64,000 bases of DNA, from positions 1 to 64,000 of the forward strand of contig NZ_FOFB01000003.1 of NCBI RefSeq assembly GCF_900110645.1, given 5' to 3'. The translations under genes were made by a program, and so were the position numbers. Below the pieces are notes generated by a model that worked only from the letters and a program-made list of their open reading frames with translations, had not been told where the DNA came from and searched no databases. The DNA is from Neolewinella agarilytica (GTDB lineage Bacteria; Bacteroidota; Bacteroidia; Chitinophagales; Saprospiraceae). Positions 45,204-53,429 of this stretch are shown piece by piece (the stretch's first letter is position 1; each line of letters begins with the position of its first letter).

Positions 45204-45818
45204 CTACCCCAACCAAACCCTTACCCCCAGCACGACTCCAAATGCCCCCAGCGCCAGCGCCCCCAGGCGCTGTACCTGCAGAATGACCCTCGGGGTAAGC
45301 ATGTCCCGCAGTTTACGGGCGCCCAGCACCTTGATGGAATCGGTAATAACGATCGTCAGTAATATGCCGCCATAAATGGCCCAGGCATTGGCGTCGTTGA
45401 GGCCCCGATCGTGCACCTGGGTAACGGTGAACAAGGACCAAAAGCCGATGGTGAAGGGGTTGAAAGTATTGATCGCAAAGCCCTGCGCAAAGGCACTTAA
45501 GAGCCCTCTTTTGCTGGGTATTTCCCGTTCCTCTGACAAGTCCGGCGGGTCCCTGAACCACATAATTGCAGCGGTGATCAGCAGAATTACACTGCCGATG
45601 GATCCCACCATTTCTTCAAAGTAACTGGTGTTAAGAACAGAAGAGAGGCCACCAATTCCGTAATGAGTGACGGCAATCAATGAGATGTCACTTACCCAAA
45701 TACCTAAAGCTGCGGTGAAGGCTGCCAGTGTGCCTCGCCGCAAACTCATTTGCAATAATAGTACCAGCAGTGGCCCCACCAGCAGTGCCAGTAGCAGACC
45801 GGCACGGATACCTTCCAG
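45204..45818 (-). CDS. LysE-type amino acid exporter (start uncertain)
   Basis: A RhtB/LysE-family exporter with six helices; the C-terminus has FNPFTIGFW in place of the usual NPK. GTG at 45779 would be the first standard start. However, the family signature GLLLALLVGP begins upstream of it in the same open frame, which stays open to a stop at 45852-45854. The real N-terminus is thus probably near 45818 (CTG) or another non-standard codon. Alternatively a start has been lost by mutation or sequencing error. It follows bcp by about 40 bp. Confidence 0.78.
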   Translation of the reverse strand: MEGIRAGLLLALLVGPLLVLLLQMSLRRGTLAAFTAALGIWVSDISLIAVTHYGIGGLSSVLNTSYFEEMVGSIGSVILLITAAIMWFRDPPDLSEEREIPSKRGLLSAFAQGFAINTFNPFTIGFWSLFTVTQVHDRGLNDANAWAIYGGILLTIVITDSIKVLGARKLRDMLTPRVILQVQRLGALALGAFGVVLGVRVWLG

Positions 45819-45860
45819 TATAAAGCTTAGTTGACCGATTGGGGAGATTAATTAGGTAGG

Positions 45861-46322
45861 TTACGCTTCGTCGGCCATAATTTGCTCCGCGTGTACCTTG
45901 GTTTTTACCTTGGTGTACACCCGGTCAATTATGCCGTTTTCATCAATCACAAAGGTAGTGCGTAGCACACCATCGTATTCGCGGCCCATGAATTTCTTCG
46001 GCCCCCAGGTGCCGTAGGCGTCCATCATTTTGTGTTCTTCGTCGGCCAGCAAGGGCATCGGCAGGGAGTGCTTGTCAATGAATTTCTGGTGCTTCGCCGG
46101 CTTGTCAGGGCTAACGCCCAGCAGTTCATAACCTTTTGCCTTTAGTTCCCCGAAGTTGTCACGCAGGGAGCAGGCCGCGGCCGTACAGCCGGGCGTGTCG
46201 TCTTTAGGATAAAAGAAAATGATGAGTTTCTTGCCAGCATAATCAGCCAGAGAAACGGTACTGCCATCGTGGAGGGTACCGGAAAAGTCGGGGGCGGCAT
46301 CGCCTTTTTGTAAGCTTGTCAT
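45861..46322 (-). CDS. bcp: Thiol peroxidase BCP
   Basis: A 153-residue peroxiredoxin Q/BCP that reduces hydroperoxides with thioredoxin. The motif FFYPKDDTPGCTAAACSLRD shows the peroxidatic Cys in PGCT and the nearby resolving Cys (CTAAAC). The start at 46322 (MTSLQKGD) is used; a GTG six bases earlier is possible. Confidence 0.95.
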   Translation of the reverse strand: MTSLQKGDAAPDFSGTLHDGSTVSLADYAGKKLIIFFYPKDDTPGCTAAACSLRDNFGELKAKGYELLGVSPDKPAKHQKFIDKHSLPMPLLADEEHKMMDAYGTWGPKKFMGREYDGVLRTTFVIDENGIIDRVYTKVKTKVHAEQIMADEA

Positions 46323-46393
46323 GCCCACTAAACGAAGAAGTGGCAGAGTAGTTGAACGAGGCGCCCGTCAGCATCGTTGTAACTTTACCCGAT

Positions 46394-46591
46394 ATGAAAG
46401 ATACACTCATTCTTCTCTGTATTCTTGCCGTTGCGGTAGCCATCTACTGGCCAATTCTGCGGATTGCCCGTAAGGACATCGCCGACCGCGCCAATGCAGG
46501 CCTGGGCAACGGTATGCTCTACGCCGTTCTGCTGCTGCCACTATTCGGCCCAATCATTTATTTACTGCTCAGGAGCCGGTTCCGGGTGTAA
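46394..46591 (+). CDS. Small PLDc_N-like membrane protein
   Basis: A 65-residue protein with two helices (LILLCILAVAVAIYWPI and MLYAVLLLPLFGPIIYLLL). The second resembles the phospholipase-D nuclease N-terminal transmembrane family (LLPLFGPIIYL). The start at 46394 is preferred to 46352. A TAACTTTA element precedes it closely. Confidence 0.7.
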   Translation: MKDTLILLCILAVAVAIYWPILRIARKDIADRANAGLGNGMLYAVLLLPLFGPIIYLLLRSRFRV

Positions 46592-46698
46592 GGCTCTAAG
46601 CGTTTAATAAGAAATTCAGAGCTATACAGAAAGCGTTTACTTTTCGCTTCCAACGCCTCCAACATGCGGCAGCCTACCAGACTACAAGGACCACCAGG

Positions 46699-47379
46699 CT
46701 ACCCCAGCGCCCGCTGGCTTTTCGCCACATAATCCTCCAGGTAAGTATCCAGGCTTTTGCGTTTGTATTGCATGACGAAACGCGGGTGGGAGAGCGGAAT
46801 GACTTCCCCGAACCATTTTTGCTCGTCGTTGAGCGCCTTCAGGAATTTATAGTTTTTTCCCTCTCCGAGACAGAGCAGAAAGTCCGTCCTGCTGCCAAAA
46901 GCCAGTTGGGTGTTGAAGTTCTCGATGATCCGCGGACGGATCGCCTTCTCCAGCTTTTTATCGTCGTAGTAATTGTAGTTTTTACCGTTTTTGACAAAGC
47001 CCAGCGGGCAGGCCGAGGTGATGTAGAAGTCTTTGTAGAAGGCTTCCGGTCCGCCCATGGCATTGATCCAGCGATAGATGAAATCCGCGCTCAGTTCCGG
47101 CCGGCTGGTGAAAGGATGCTCAATGCTACATTCTTCTCTTAACATCTTGGGTCCGGTAAAGGGAACACCCGTCACACCGGCACCGAAGCGGCCAGGATTG
47201 ATGCCCGCCACGAAAATTCTGGGATTGTCGTCGTCAAAATACTTCTCGTAAAAGGCCGTCATGCAGGCCTGGGTGTCTTCTCCGTCGAACGGGAAAAGAA
47301 GCTCCACGCCTTTGGGGAGTTTCCAGTCGGGCGTCAGGGTTTTGAAGTGGAAATCCAGGACGGATTGAGAGAAGGACAT
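46699..47379 (-). CDS. SMUG2-like uracil-DNA glycosylase family protein (DUF4918)
   Basis: A 226-residue protein of the uracil-DNA glycosylase superfamily. Motif 1 is VAGINPGRFGAGVTGVPFTG and motif 2 is PLSHPRFVMQYKR. The hydrolytic Asn is in INPG and the His in LSHP. It should excise uracil or related bases. It stands alone, with low-complexity words on both sides. Confidence 0.88.
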   Translation of the reverse strand: MSFSQSVLDFHFKTLTPDWKLPKGVELLFPFDGEDTQACMTAFYEKYFDDDNPRIFVAGINPGRFGAGVTGVPFTGPKMLREECSIEHPFTSRPELSADFIYRWINAMGGPEAFYKDFYITSACPLGFVKNGKNYNYYDDKKLEKAIRPRIIENFNTQLAFGSRTDFLLCLGEGKNYKFLKALNDEQKWFGEVIPLSHPRFVMQYKRKSLDTYLEDYVAKSQRALG

Positions 47380-47396
47380 GCTGTTAGTTTAGTTCT

Positions 47397-47416
47397 TTAG
47401 TCTTTTGGTTCTTTGG
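47397..47416. repeat. Inverted exact copy of the 7148-7167 word
   Basis: TTAGTCTTTTGGTTCTTTGG, the reverse complement of CCAAAGAACCAAAAGACTAA at 7148-7167. It lies just upstream of the SMUG2-like gene start. Confidence 0.75.
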
Positions 47417-47479
47417 CATTGCCGCGTATTACAGATGGCAATGTGTGCTTAGTTTAAAGCCAATTTACGTTGTTCGCCT

Positions 47480-47535
47480 CCGACGCCTCCGACGCCTCCG
47501 ACGCGCGGTAGCTCCAAAATACTAAAGAACCAACC
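47480..47535. repeat. GCCTCCGAC repeats and CAAAATACTAAAGAACCAA word
   Basis: Tandem GCCTCCGAC units (about 47478-47502) are followed by GCGGTAGC. The word CAAAATACTAAAGAACCAA (47513-47531) differs by one base from 7141-7159. It lies directly after the der stop codon. Confidence 0.65.
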
Positions 47536-48837
47536 CTACTTCTTCCTAAAGAACAAAGAAATCGGCACGCCCGTAAAGTCAAATTCTTCCCGGATTTTAT
47601 TCTCCAGGTAGTTCTTATAGCTTTCTTTGATGTGCTGCGGATGATTAGTGTAGAAAGCAAAGGCCGGGTAAGCTATCGGCAGTTGAGTGACGTACTTAAT
47701 GCTAATCTCCCGGCCACGGTAGCTGGGGGGGGCATAGCGGCTCATGACGCGTTGCATAACGTCATTAAGCTGGCTGGTAGGGATGCGGCGGCTTCGGTTT
47801 TCGTGTACCTGCCCGATGGCTTCCACTACTTTCATGATCCGCTGCTTCTCCAGCACACTCATAAATATGACGGGGAGATCGTTGAAAGGCGCGAATTTTT
47901 CGGTAATCGTCTTCTCGAAATCCCGGGCCGTATTGGTCTCCTTGTTTTCTACCAGGTCCCACTTGTTGACGGCAATAACCACTCCTTTGTTTCGCTTCTG
48001 AGCGATCCGGAAGATGGCGAGGTCCTGACTTTCCACCCCGTCGGTCGCATCAATGATTAGCACAATGATGTCCGCTTTTTCGATGGCGCGGATGGCGCGC
48101 ATGACGGAGTAAAACTCCAGGTTTTCGTAAACCTTGGCTTTCTTACGGATGCCGGCCGTGTCGACCAGATTAAATTCGTGCCCGAATTTATTGTAGTAGC
48201 TGTTGATGCTATCGCGGGTGGTGCCGGCGATGTCCGTCACAATATTACGCTCTTCGCCAAGCAGGGCGTTGACGAAGCTTGATTTGCCAGCGTTAGGCTG
48301 GCCAACGATGGCAATTTGAGGAATGGTCGACGGTTCTTCCACGTGGTTAGTAACGTGTTCCACTACCGCATCCAGCAAATCGCCCGTGCCAGAGCCGGTA
48401 ACGGAAGAGAGGAAGAAGGTTTCCTCAAAACCAAGAGACCAAAACTCGTTGGCCTCCAGCTGCCGTGCGTGGTTATCCACTTTATTGACGGCAAGAATGA
48501 CGGGCTTCTTTGCCTTACGAAGCATACGGGCTACTTGCTCGTCGAGGTCCGTAAGACCAGTAGCTACGTCTACCATAAAGATAATGACGGTGGCTTCGTC
48601 AATAGCGATTTCTACCTGGTCACGGATGGCAGCCTCGAAAACATCGTCGCTGTTGCGCACGAAGCCTCCGGTGTCTACCACGGCAAATTCTTTACCGTTC
48701 CAGTCAGATTGTCCATACTGCCGGTCGCGGGTCACCCCACTCTGGTCATCGACAATGCTGACTTTTTCCCCGATCAATCGGTTGAAAAGCGTTGATTTTC
48801 CGACGTTCGGCCGGCCGACGATGGCTACGATATCCAT
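47536..48837 (-). CDS. der: Ribosome biogenesis GTPase Der
   Basis: A 433-residue double-GTPase needed for 50S subunit assembly. It has two G domains (GRPNVGKS near residue 8, GQPNAGKS near 180), each with NKxD and DTxG motifs, and a C-terminal KH-like domain. The start at 48837 (MDIVAIVGRPNVGKST) is the family start; a reading from 48939 adds 34 residues over the promoter. TACCTTTG lies at 48900-48893. Confidence 0.97.
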   Translation of the reverse strand: MDIVAIVGRPNVGKSTLFNRLIGEKVSIVDDQSGVTRDRQYGQSDWNGKEFAVVDTGGFVRNSDDVFEAAIRDQVEIAIDEATVIIFMVDVATGLTDLDEQVARMLRKAKKPVILAVNKVDNHARQLEANEFWSLGFEETFFLSSVTGSGTGDLLDAVVEHVTNHVEEPSTIPQIAIVGQPNAGKSSFVNALLGEERNIVTDIAGTTRDSINSYYNKFGHEFNLVDTAGIRKKAKVYENLEFYSVMRAIRAIEKADIIVLIIDATDGVESQDLAIFRIAQKRNKGVVIAVNKWDLVENKETNTARDFEKTITEKFAPFNDLPVIFMSVLEKQRIMKVVEAIGQVHENRSRRIPTSQLNDVMQRVMSRYAPPSYRGREISIKYVTQLPIAYPAFAFYTNHPQHIKESYKNYLENKIREEFDFTGVPISLFFRKK

Positions 48838-48892
48838 AATGTAAAAGGCTTGGTAAAATACAACCACCGGGAGACTCCCTTGGTTGCGGCCG

Positions 48893-48900
48893 CAAAGGTA
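48893..48900 (-). promoter_or_regulatory. der promoter element (TACCTTTG)
   Basis: A TAnnTTTG match on the minus strand, giving a leader of about 50 nt before the der ATG. Confidence 0.6.
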
Positions 48901-48949
48901 CGGGTTAAGCAGCAGGGAATTGAGGGGCACTTCCGGCAAGTTCAGCAGA

Positions 48950-48969
48950 GGCGCGGCCGCAGGTGCAAA
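48950..48969 (+). repeat. Dispersed bipartite repeat, copy 14 (intergenic)
   Basis: GGCGC-GGCC-GCAGGTGCAAAA, with AGCAGGG 13 nt on. Upstream of the plus-strand hypothetical gene. Confidence 0.85.
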
Positions 48970-49036
48970 AGTTTGTTGGATAGCAGGGAGGGAACAGGCC
49001 CGTCGCTTAGTACATTAGCTACACTTTTGTCACTTC

Positions 49037-49585
49037 ATGAAATACGAACTCCAGGGTATATTTCTTAAACCTTCACCGATGTCTTCTGACAAAAGGAAAG
49101 GTAATGCCCCCATTGGGTGGAAGGCCTGGTGGAATGGTTCGGTATACGCCAACCCCTTGCAGGAATCAATAGGGCGGTTAACAGCCGTATTCAGCCATGC
49201 GCTGCGCTCACCTGACGAATGGGTGACTGGAGCACAGGGAAGTATTGTCTTTTCAGGAGGACGAGTGACCGTCCGGGACCCTTACCGGCGGCGTCAGGTG
49301 TACGAGTCGTACACCTGGCGGGATCTTGAGATACACTACAGAACACCTGAGAACGCTAAACCTGACAGCCCTTATAATTCCTGGATTACTTTTAACAAGT
49401 TTCCGAGGAAGGTGAAAATCCCTTTTGTCTTCAAAGAAGAAGAGATAAGGCGCTTAACCAGTTTTTTTCTGCGGGATAAAATTCCATTCAAGGAATACAT
49501 GAACGGCAAACGCGCCTTCCGCTGCCGCTACCTGGATGCTGAACAGATCGATCACGTCATCAAAAAGTACGGTATTGAGTGGTGA
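49037..49585 (+). CDS. Conserved-looking hypothetical protein
   Basis: 182 residues, without signal peptide or helices. It is rich in Arg, Trp and Tyr (WKAWWNGSVYANPLQ, RVTVRDPYRRRQVYESYTWRDLEIHY). A start at 49079 (MSSDKRKG) is also possible. Its composition suggests a PH-like or nucleic-acid-binding fold, but no family is recognised. It is the only plus-strand gene between der and rlmB. Confidence 0.6.
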   Translation: MKYELQGIFLKPSPMSSDKRKGNAPIGWKAWWNGSVYANPLQESIGRLTAVFSHALRSPDEWVTGAQGSIVFSGGRVTVRDPYRRRQVYESYTWRDLEIHYRTPENAKPDSPYNSWITFNKFPRKVKIPFVFKEEEIRRLTSFFLRDKIPFKEYMNGKRAFRCRYLDAEQIDHVIKKYGIEW

Positions 49586-49681
49586 ACTTTTCCCGCCCTC
49601 CCACATGCGGCAACCCGTCACATTCTCCCTCCTTCCAATTGCGGTAGCCACTACATTACTACCGTCTACATTACTACACTA
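49586..49681. repeat. Low-complexity word region after rlmB
   Basis: Contains CACATGCGGCAACC, ATTGCGGTAGCC and ACTACCGTCTAC words. These are also found near 46660, 47500 and 50461-50573. It lies between two convergent gene ends. Confidence 0.55.
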
Positions 49682-50431
49682 CTACCCCAGCCCCATCCGC
49701 TTTCGCATCGTCTCATAAAGCAGAATTCCTGCCGCCACGCTCACGTTAAGGCTGTTGAGTGTGCCCGCCTGCGGAATTTTGAAGGTCTCATCCGCCGCCC
49801 GGGCTACGCCCGTGGAGATACCTTCCCCCTCCGCTCCCATCACAATACAGAGCGGTTCGGTAAGCTCCAGCTCGTGCAGCATTTTATCGGCTTTCAGGTC
49901 GCTGGCGATGACTTTTACCCCACTCATCTGTAAGGTCTCTACGGTGTTGACCAGGCTTTTCTCGCGACAGACCGGCAGTCGCAGCAGCGCCCCGGCGCTG
50001 CTTTTTACGGCGTCCGGCGTCAGGCCGGCACTATTCTTTTGGGGGATGATGATGCCATGAGCGCCACATACCTCGGCCGAGCGGGCAATGGCCCCCAGGT
50101 TGCGTACATCCGTCACACCATCCAGCAACAACAACAGGGGCGTTTCTCCCTGCTCGTAGATCATGGGAAGCAGGTTCTCCGTTTTCTGGTAGGCAGCTGC
50201 CGCTAACTGGGCCACCACGCCCTGGTGGTTACCTCTCACCATCCGTTGCAGCTTCGCCTGGGGGATGATCGTGAAGGGGACCTCCATCGTCTTACAGAGA
50301 TTGCGTAACTCTTTCTCGAATTCGCCCCGGGTTCCCTGCTGCAGAAAAACTTTGTCGACCGGATTACCAGACTGTAAAGCCTCCAGCACCGGGTGGCGAC
50401 CATAAATGAGATCTTCTCTTTCTCTTGCCAT
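49682..50431 (-). CDS. rlmB: 23S rRNA (guanosine-2'-O)-methyltransferase RlmB
   Basis: A 249-residue SpoU/TrmH-type knotted methyltransferase. The N-terminal substrate-binding part begins DLIYGRHPVLEAL. Motif 1 is LLLDGVTDVRNLGAIARSAEVCGAHG, motif 2 is IVMGAEGEGIS and motif 3 is LNVSVAAGILLYE. Length and order fit RlmB. A TACCTTTG element lies at 50443-50436, only 4 bp before the ATG. Confidence 0.93.
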   Translation of the reverse strand: MAREREDLIYGRHPVLEALQSGNPVDKVFLQQGTRGEFEKELRNLCKTMEVPFTIIPQAKLQRMVRGNHQGVVAQLAAAAYQKTENLLPMIYEQGETPLLLLLDGVTDVRNLGAIARSAEVCGAHGIIIPQKNSAGLTPDAVKSSAGALLRLPVCREKSLVNTVETLQMSGVKVIASDLKADKMLHELELTEPLCIVMGAEGEGISTGVARAADETFKIPQAGTLNSLNVSVAAGILLYETMRKRMGLG

Positions 50432-50435
50432 GGGG

Positions 50436-50443
50436 CAAAGGTA
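50436..50443 (-). promoter_or_regulatory. rlmB promoter element, near-leaderless (TACCTTTG)
   Basis: A TAnnTTTG match on the minus strand ending 4 bp before the ATG. Transcription would start at or next to the start codon. Confidence 0.5.
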
Positions 50444-50460
50444 GACTGTAGAGTTGTAGA

Positions 50461-50573
50461 CGGTAGTACGGTAGACGGTAGAAATGTAAAAAGAAGGATT
50501 CTACCGTCTACCGACTACCGACTACCAAACTACCGACTACCGTCTACCAAACTACCGACTACCGTCTACCCCC
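50461..50573. repeat. CTACCG array with 15-bp-stem hairpin
   Basis: A perfect inverted repeat, CGGTAGACGGTAGAA (50469-50483) / TTCTACCGTCTACCG (50499-50513), is followed by two 22-bp units of the CTACCGACTACCGTCTACC-AAA kind. The array encodes the last residues (GVDGSR) and the stop codon of the hypothetical gene at 50552. Confidence 0.85.
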
Positions 50574-52009
50574 ACACTCTCCCGCATTAACCACTGCTTC
50601 GCGACCAGCGGATCCGTTTCCCCGATGGTTTGGTGGAGGGAGGAGAGTTTCTTGTCGTAGCTCTTCCGGTCCATAAAGTCGGCCTGATGTTTTAGGTTGA
50701 CGAGTTGTTTCGTAAAGCGGACGTAGTTGGTATAGCTGCGCTTGTCTTTAACGCTGATATTCTTATTGCGACGGACATAAAGACGGAAGGTCTCCAGCAA
50801 ATTAAGGGCGTATTCCTGGTCCGCCTGATCGTAGGCGATTCTTACCTCCAGCAGCACCCGGGCAAGGTGCACCTTTACGTCGGAGTCGGAAACGGTGATG
50901 AGCAGGTCAGTCGCTTCGTCGTAGCGCTTGAGACTGTAGAGGAATTGGGCTTTGTTGAGGGCGTAGGCATTGTCCCGTTCGCGTTCGGGCAGGCGCTCAC
51001 GGTTATCTTCAATGAAGCGCTCGGTCCATTCGTGTTCCCCGGTGGCGGAGCCGAGGGTTACGATGTTTTTATAGTCCCACTCACTGATGATATCCTTATT
51101 GTAAATGATGCCCGTGTCCAGCCCCCGGCGGTAAAGGCTCAAAAGCTCCACGCGATAATCTGCGTGTCCGGTCATAATCCGCTGAATGCAATAGTTGGAC
51201 GCGAAGCCGTAGAGGTCTTTCTGGTGGTCGTAGGGTAGGCGGTCGAAGCTTTCATCGAGGTAAAAGCGCATCCGTTCGTAGTGGCTTACGTCGTCGGGCT
51301 CCCGCAGGCTCATCAGGATGTGGTAGTAGCAGTCGATGCTGGGTTCTACCGTTTCGTTGAGTAGTTGGCTGCCTGCCTCTCCGTTCAAAAAGTCCAGCAC
51401 GGGCTCCAGCAGTAGGAACTCATAATGGGTATTCATCACCATCATGTTAGCGGTGAGCTGGCAGGCGTGGCGAAGTTTTTCTACGATGAAAAACCGGTCG
51501 AGATGGTCAAGCATGGCCTGCATCTCCCGCGTGTCTGAGCGCTTGAGGTTACCCTGATAATAGCCATTGATGGCCTTCCATTCATAGGCGGCCAGGTGGG
51601 TGTCGCCGTCGCGGTACTGGTGTTTTTCTACCATGCGATCCAGCCGTTTACCCCGGTTTTCGAGCAGACGAAAACGCTGCAGTTCCTTCGTGCGCTTCAG
51701 CGTGAGGACCTCTTCGCGGAAGGCTTCGCTCTGCAATTGCTCTACGGCCAGGAAGCGATTAACGAGCTTCATGAGCGATGACTGCAGGCTGGAGAGCGAT
51801 TGCCCGCTGCCCGCAACCTTCACTGCATCCTGCGCCCGCGCCTCGTCCAGCTTCGGCCGTGTTTTACCCAGTTCCTTCAGAATGAAACTAAGCAGCAGTT
51901 CCGTCGCCTCATGCCGGTTAAAGTAGGGGCTGGCCACGAACTGCCGCAGGCGCTCGCGCTCCCGGCCATCCATGGCCGCAATTTGCCGCACTACTTTGCT
52001 GTCTTGCAT
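50552..52009 (-). CDS. Hypothetical alpha-helical protein
   Basis: 485 residues, almost entirely helical, with TPR-like pairs in the second half (ERDNAYALNKAQFLYSLKRYDEATDLLI; HLARVLLEVRIAYDQADQEYALNLLETF). There is no signal peptide. It is probably a cytoplasmic scaffold; the specific function is unknown. A dispersed-repeat copy at 51823-51842 encodes EARAQDA near residue 58. The C-terminal GVDGSR and stop come from the CTACCG array, so the original end may differ. Confidence 0.72.
   Translation of the reverse strand: MQDSKVVRQIAAMDGRERERLRQFVASPYFNRHEATELLLSFILKELGKTRPKLDEARAQDAVKVAGSGQSLSSLQSSLMKLVNRFLAVEQLQSEAFREEVLTLKRTKELQRFRLLENRGKRLDRMVEKHQYRDGDTHLAAYEWKAINGYYQGNLKRSDTREMQAMLDHLDRFFIVEKLRHACQLTANMMVMNTHYEFLLLEPVLDFLNGEAGSQLLNETVEPSIDCYYHILMSLREPDDVSHYERMRFYLDESFDRLPYDHQKDLYGFASNYCIQRIMTGHADYRVELLSLYRRGLDTGIIYNKDIISEWDYKNIVTLGSATGEHEWTERFIEDNRERLPERERDNAYALNKAQFLYSLKRYDEATDLLITVSDSDVKVHLARVLLEVRIAYDQADQEYALNLLETFRLYVRRNKNISVKDKRSYTNYVRFTKQLVNLKHQADFMDRKSYDKKLSSLHQTIGETDPLVAKQWLMRESVGVDGSR
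51823..51842 (-). repeat. Dispersed bipartite repeat, copy 15 (in hypothetical gene)
   Basis: Minus strand GGCGC-GGGC-GCAGGATGCAG, with AGCGGG further on. Encodes ARAQDA. Confidence 0.7.
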
Positions 52010-52041
52010 AAAGCAAATATAAAAGCTGGGGAGTTGGTGAA

Positions 52042-53253
52042 CTAGCCCTTAGACTTGTATTCCCCCATCTCCACGCCCGAAACATCCATCTGCTCGAAAG
52101 CCTCCCAGCTGGCGTCCGGCGTAAGCGCCTTCCGGTAAGCGAGGTGCACCCGGTGAATGTCTGTATTCATCTTCCGGCAGGTTTTAACCATCACCTCGTT
52201 GTGGCCCCGGATGGTGGCCATGTCAACGTAGCGGTAGGTCCGGCTGGTGTGACGGTTGCCGCTCTGGAACATGGCATCCACCATCAGCGGATACACGCCC
52301 ATTCGTTGGTATTCACTCACGATGCCGAAGGCGACTCCCTTGCAGTTGCGCGGCTTCTTCTGAAACTTGAGCCGGTAGAGGAAGCGGGGCAGGCCCTTCC
52401 AGTCCATCTTACCGTTCACGCCCTGCATGAAGCAGTTGATGTCGGGGATGAGGCCCGCCAGCCCGATCGGCTGGTCGTCCTTATCGTAGGCCAGACAGGT
52501 CAGGTGAGGATCCATGATGGGCTTCATCTGCTGGAAGGTGGGAAGGATATCTTCGCCACTCAGCGGCTGAAAGTAGGGCCAGTGGTTAAAGGCCGAGTTG
52601 TAGGCCTGGGCGAAGTCATGCGAGCTCTGCACCAGGTTGTTTTTATCGATCTGTTTGGTGTACAGCCCGTAGCGATCCCGGACGCGCTTGGCCAGGCCCG
52701 CAAGTCGGTCGCCGGGAAATTCAGAAACGATGCCCCGCATCGTCAGACACTGTTCATGGGCCCGGTAGCCGCGCTCTTCGAACATCCGCTGGTAGTAGGG
52801 CGGGTTATATGTCTCCTGATAGAGTGGGCGGTACCAACCCCTCACTAACAGGCCCCAGAATTTATCCCGTTCGCCGAAGTTGATCGGTCCGTCGACGGCT
52901 TTCATCCCCTTGTCCGTAAGCCATTGCTCGGCGGCGGAGAACAGCAGCTCGGCCACTTCATCGTCTTCAATACTTTCAAAGAAACCGATACCACCTACGG
53001 GGATGTCCAGTTCTTCGTTTCGCGTTTCGTCGATAAAGGCTGCGATGCGGCCTACCGGCCGCTTTCCGTCAGCCAACACGACCCATTTCCGCAGGTTGTC
53101 TCCCGTAAAAGACTTGTTTTTGTCGCTCAGGATGCCCTCAATGTCCGTCCGCAGTGGATAGATGTACTGCTTATTGCCACGATAGACTTCGTCCAGCACA
53201 GCGTGGAATTGCTTGAAACCAGTAACGGGGTGGAGTTGGTAGCTTTTGCTCAT
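52042..53253 (-). CDS. GNAT-fold-like hypothetical protein
   Basis: 403 residues. It resembles a Bacteroidota family annotated as N-acetyltransferase-like. Two GNAT-like halves are suggested (PVGRIAAFID...GGIGFFESIED and LAYDKDDQPIGLAGLIPDIN), with AFGIVSEYQRMGVYPLMVDAMF as a CoA-loop-like segment. The substrate is unknown. The start at 53253 (MSKSYQLHPV) is fixed by a TATCTTTG element 8 bp upstream. Confidence 0.72.
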   Translation of the reverse strand: MSKSYQLHPVTGFKQFHAVLDEVYRGNKQYIYPLRTDIEGILSDKNKSFTGDNLRKWVVLADGKRPVGRIAAFIDETRNEELDIPVGGIGFFESIEDDEVAELLFSAAEQWLTDKGMKAVDGPINFGERDKFWGLLVRGWYRPLYQETYNPPYYQRMFEERGYRAHEQCLTMRGIVSEFPGDRLAGLAKRVRDRYGLYTKQIDKNNLVQSSHDFAQAYNSAFNHWPYFQPLSGEDILPTFQQMKPIMDPHLTCLAYDKDDQPIGLAGLIPDINCFMQGVNGKMDWKGLPRFLYRLKFQKKPRNCKGVAFGIVSEYQRMGVYPLMVDAMFQSGNRHTSRTYRYVDMATIRGHNEVMVKTCRKMNTDIHRVHLAYRKALTPDASWEAFEQMDVSGVEMGEYKSKG

Positions 53254-53260
53254 CGGACCG

Positions 53261-53268
53261 CAAAGATA
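53261..53268 (-). promoter_or_regulatory. Promoter element TATCTTTG of the GNAT-like gene
   Basis: A TAnnTTTG match on the minus strand ending 7 bp before the ATG at 53253; another near-leaderless arrangement. Confidence 0.5.
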
Positions 53269-53429
53269 GATTTCTGGGGGGATTAACGGGGACGGACGTA
53301 AATGATTGGCAAAAGCGATTCCCCTGGATTTGGGCAGATGTGAAATAAGGAGGAGTAACGAATACAAATGAACCGGTGGGGTGGGTAGGCGATAGCACTT
53401 TGTTAAATTCGGCGCTTTGCCAGGTCTCT

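Noticed and set aside
50461-50573. CRISPR array
   Set aside because: Units are contiguous and low-complexity with no unique spacers and no cas genes.
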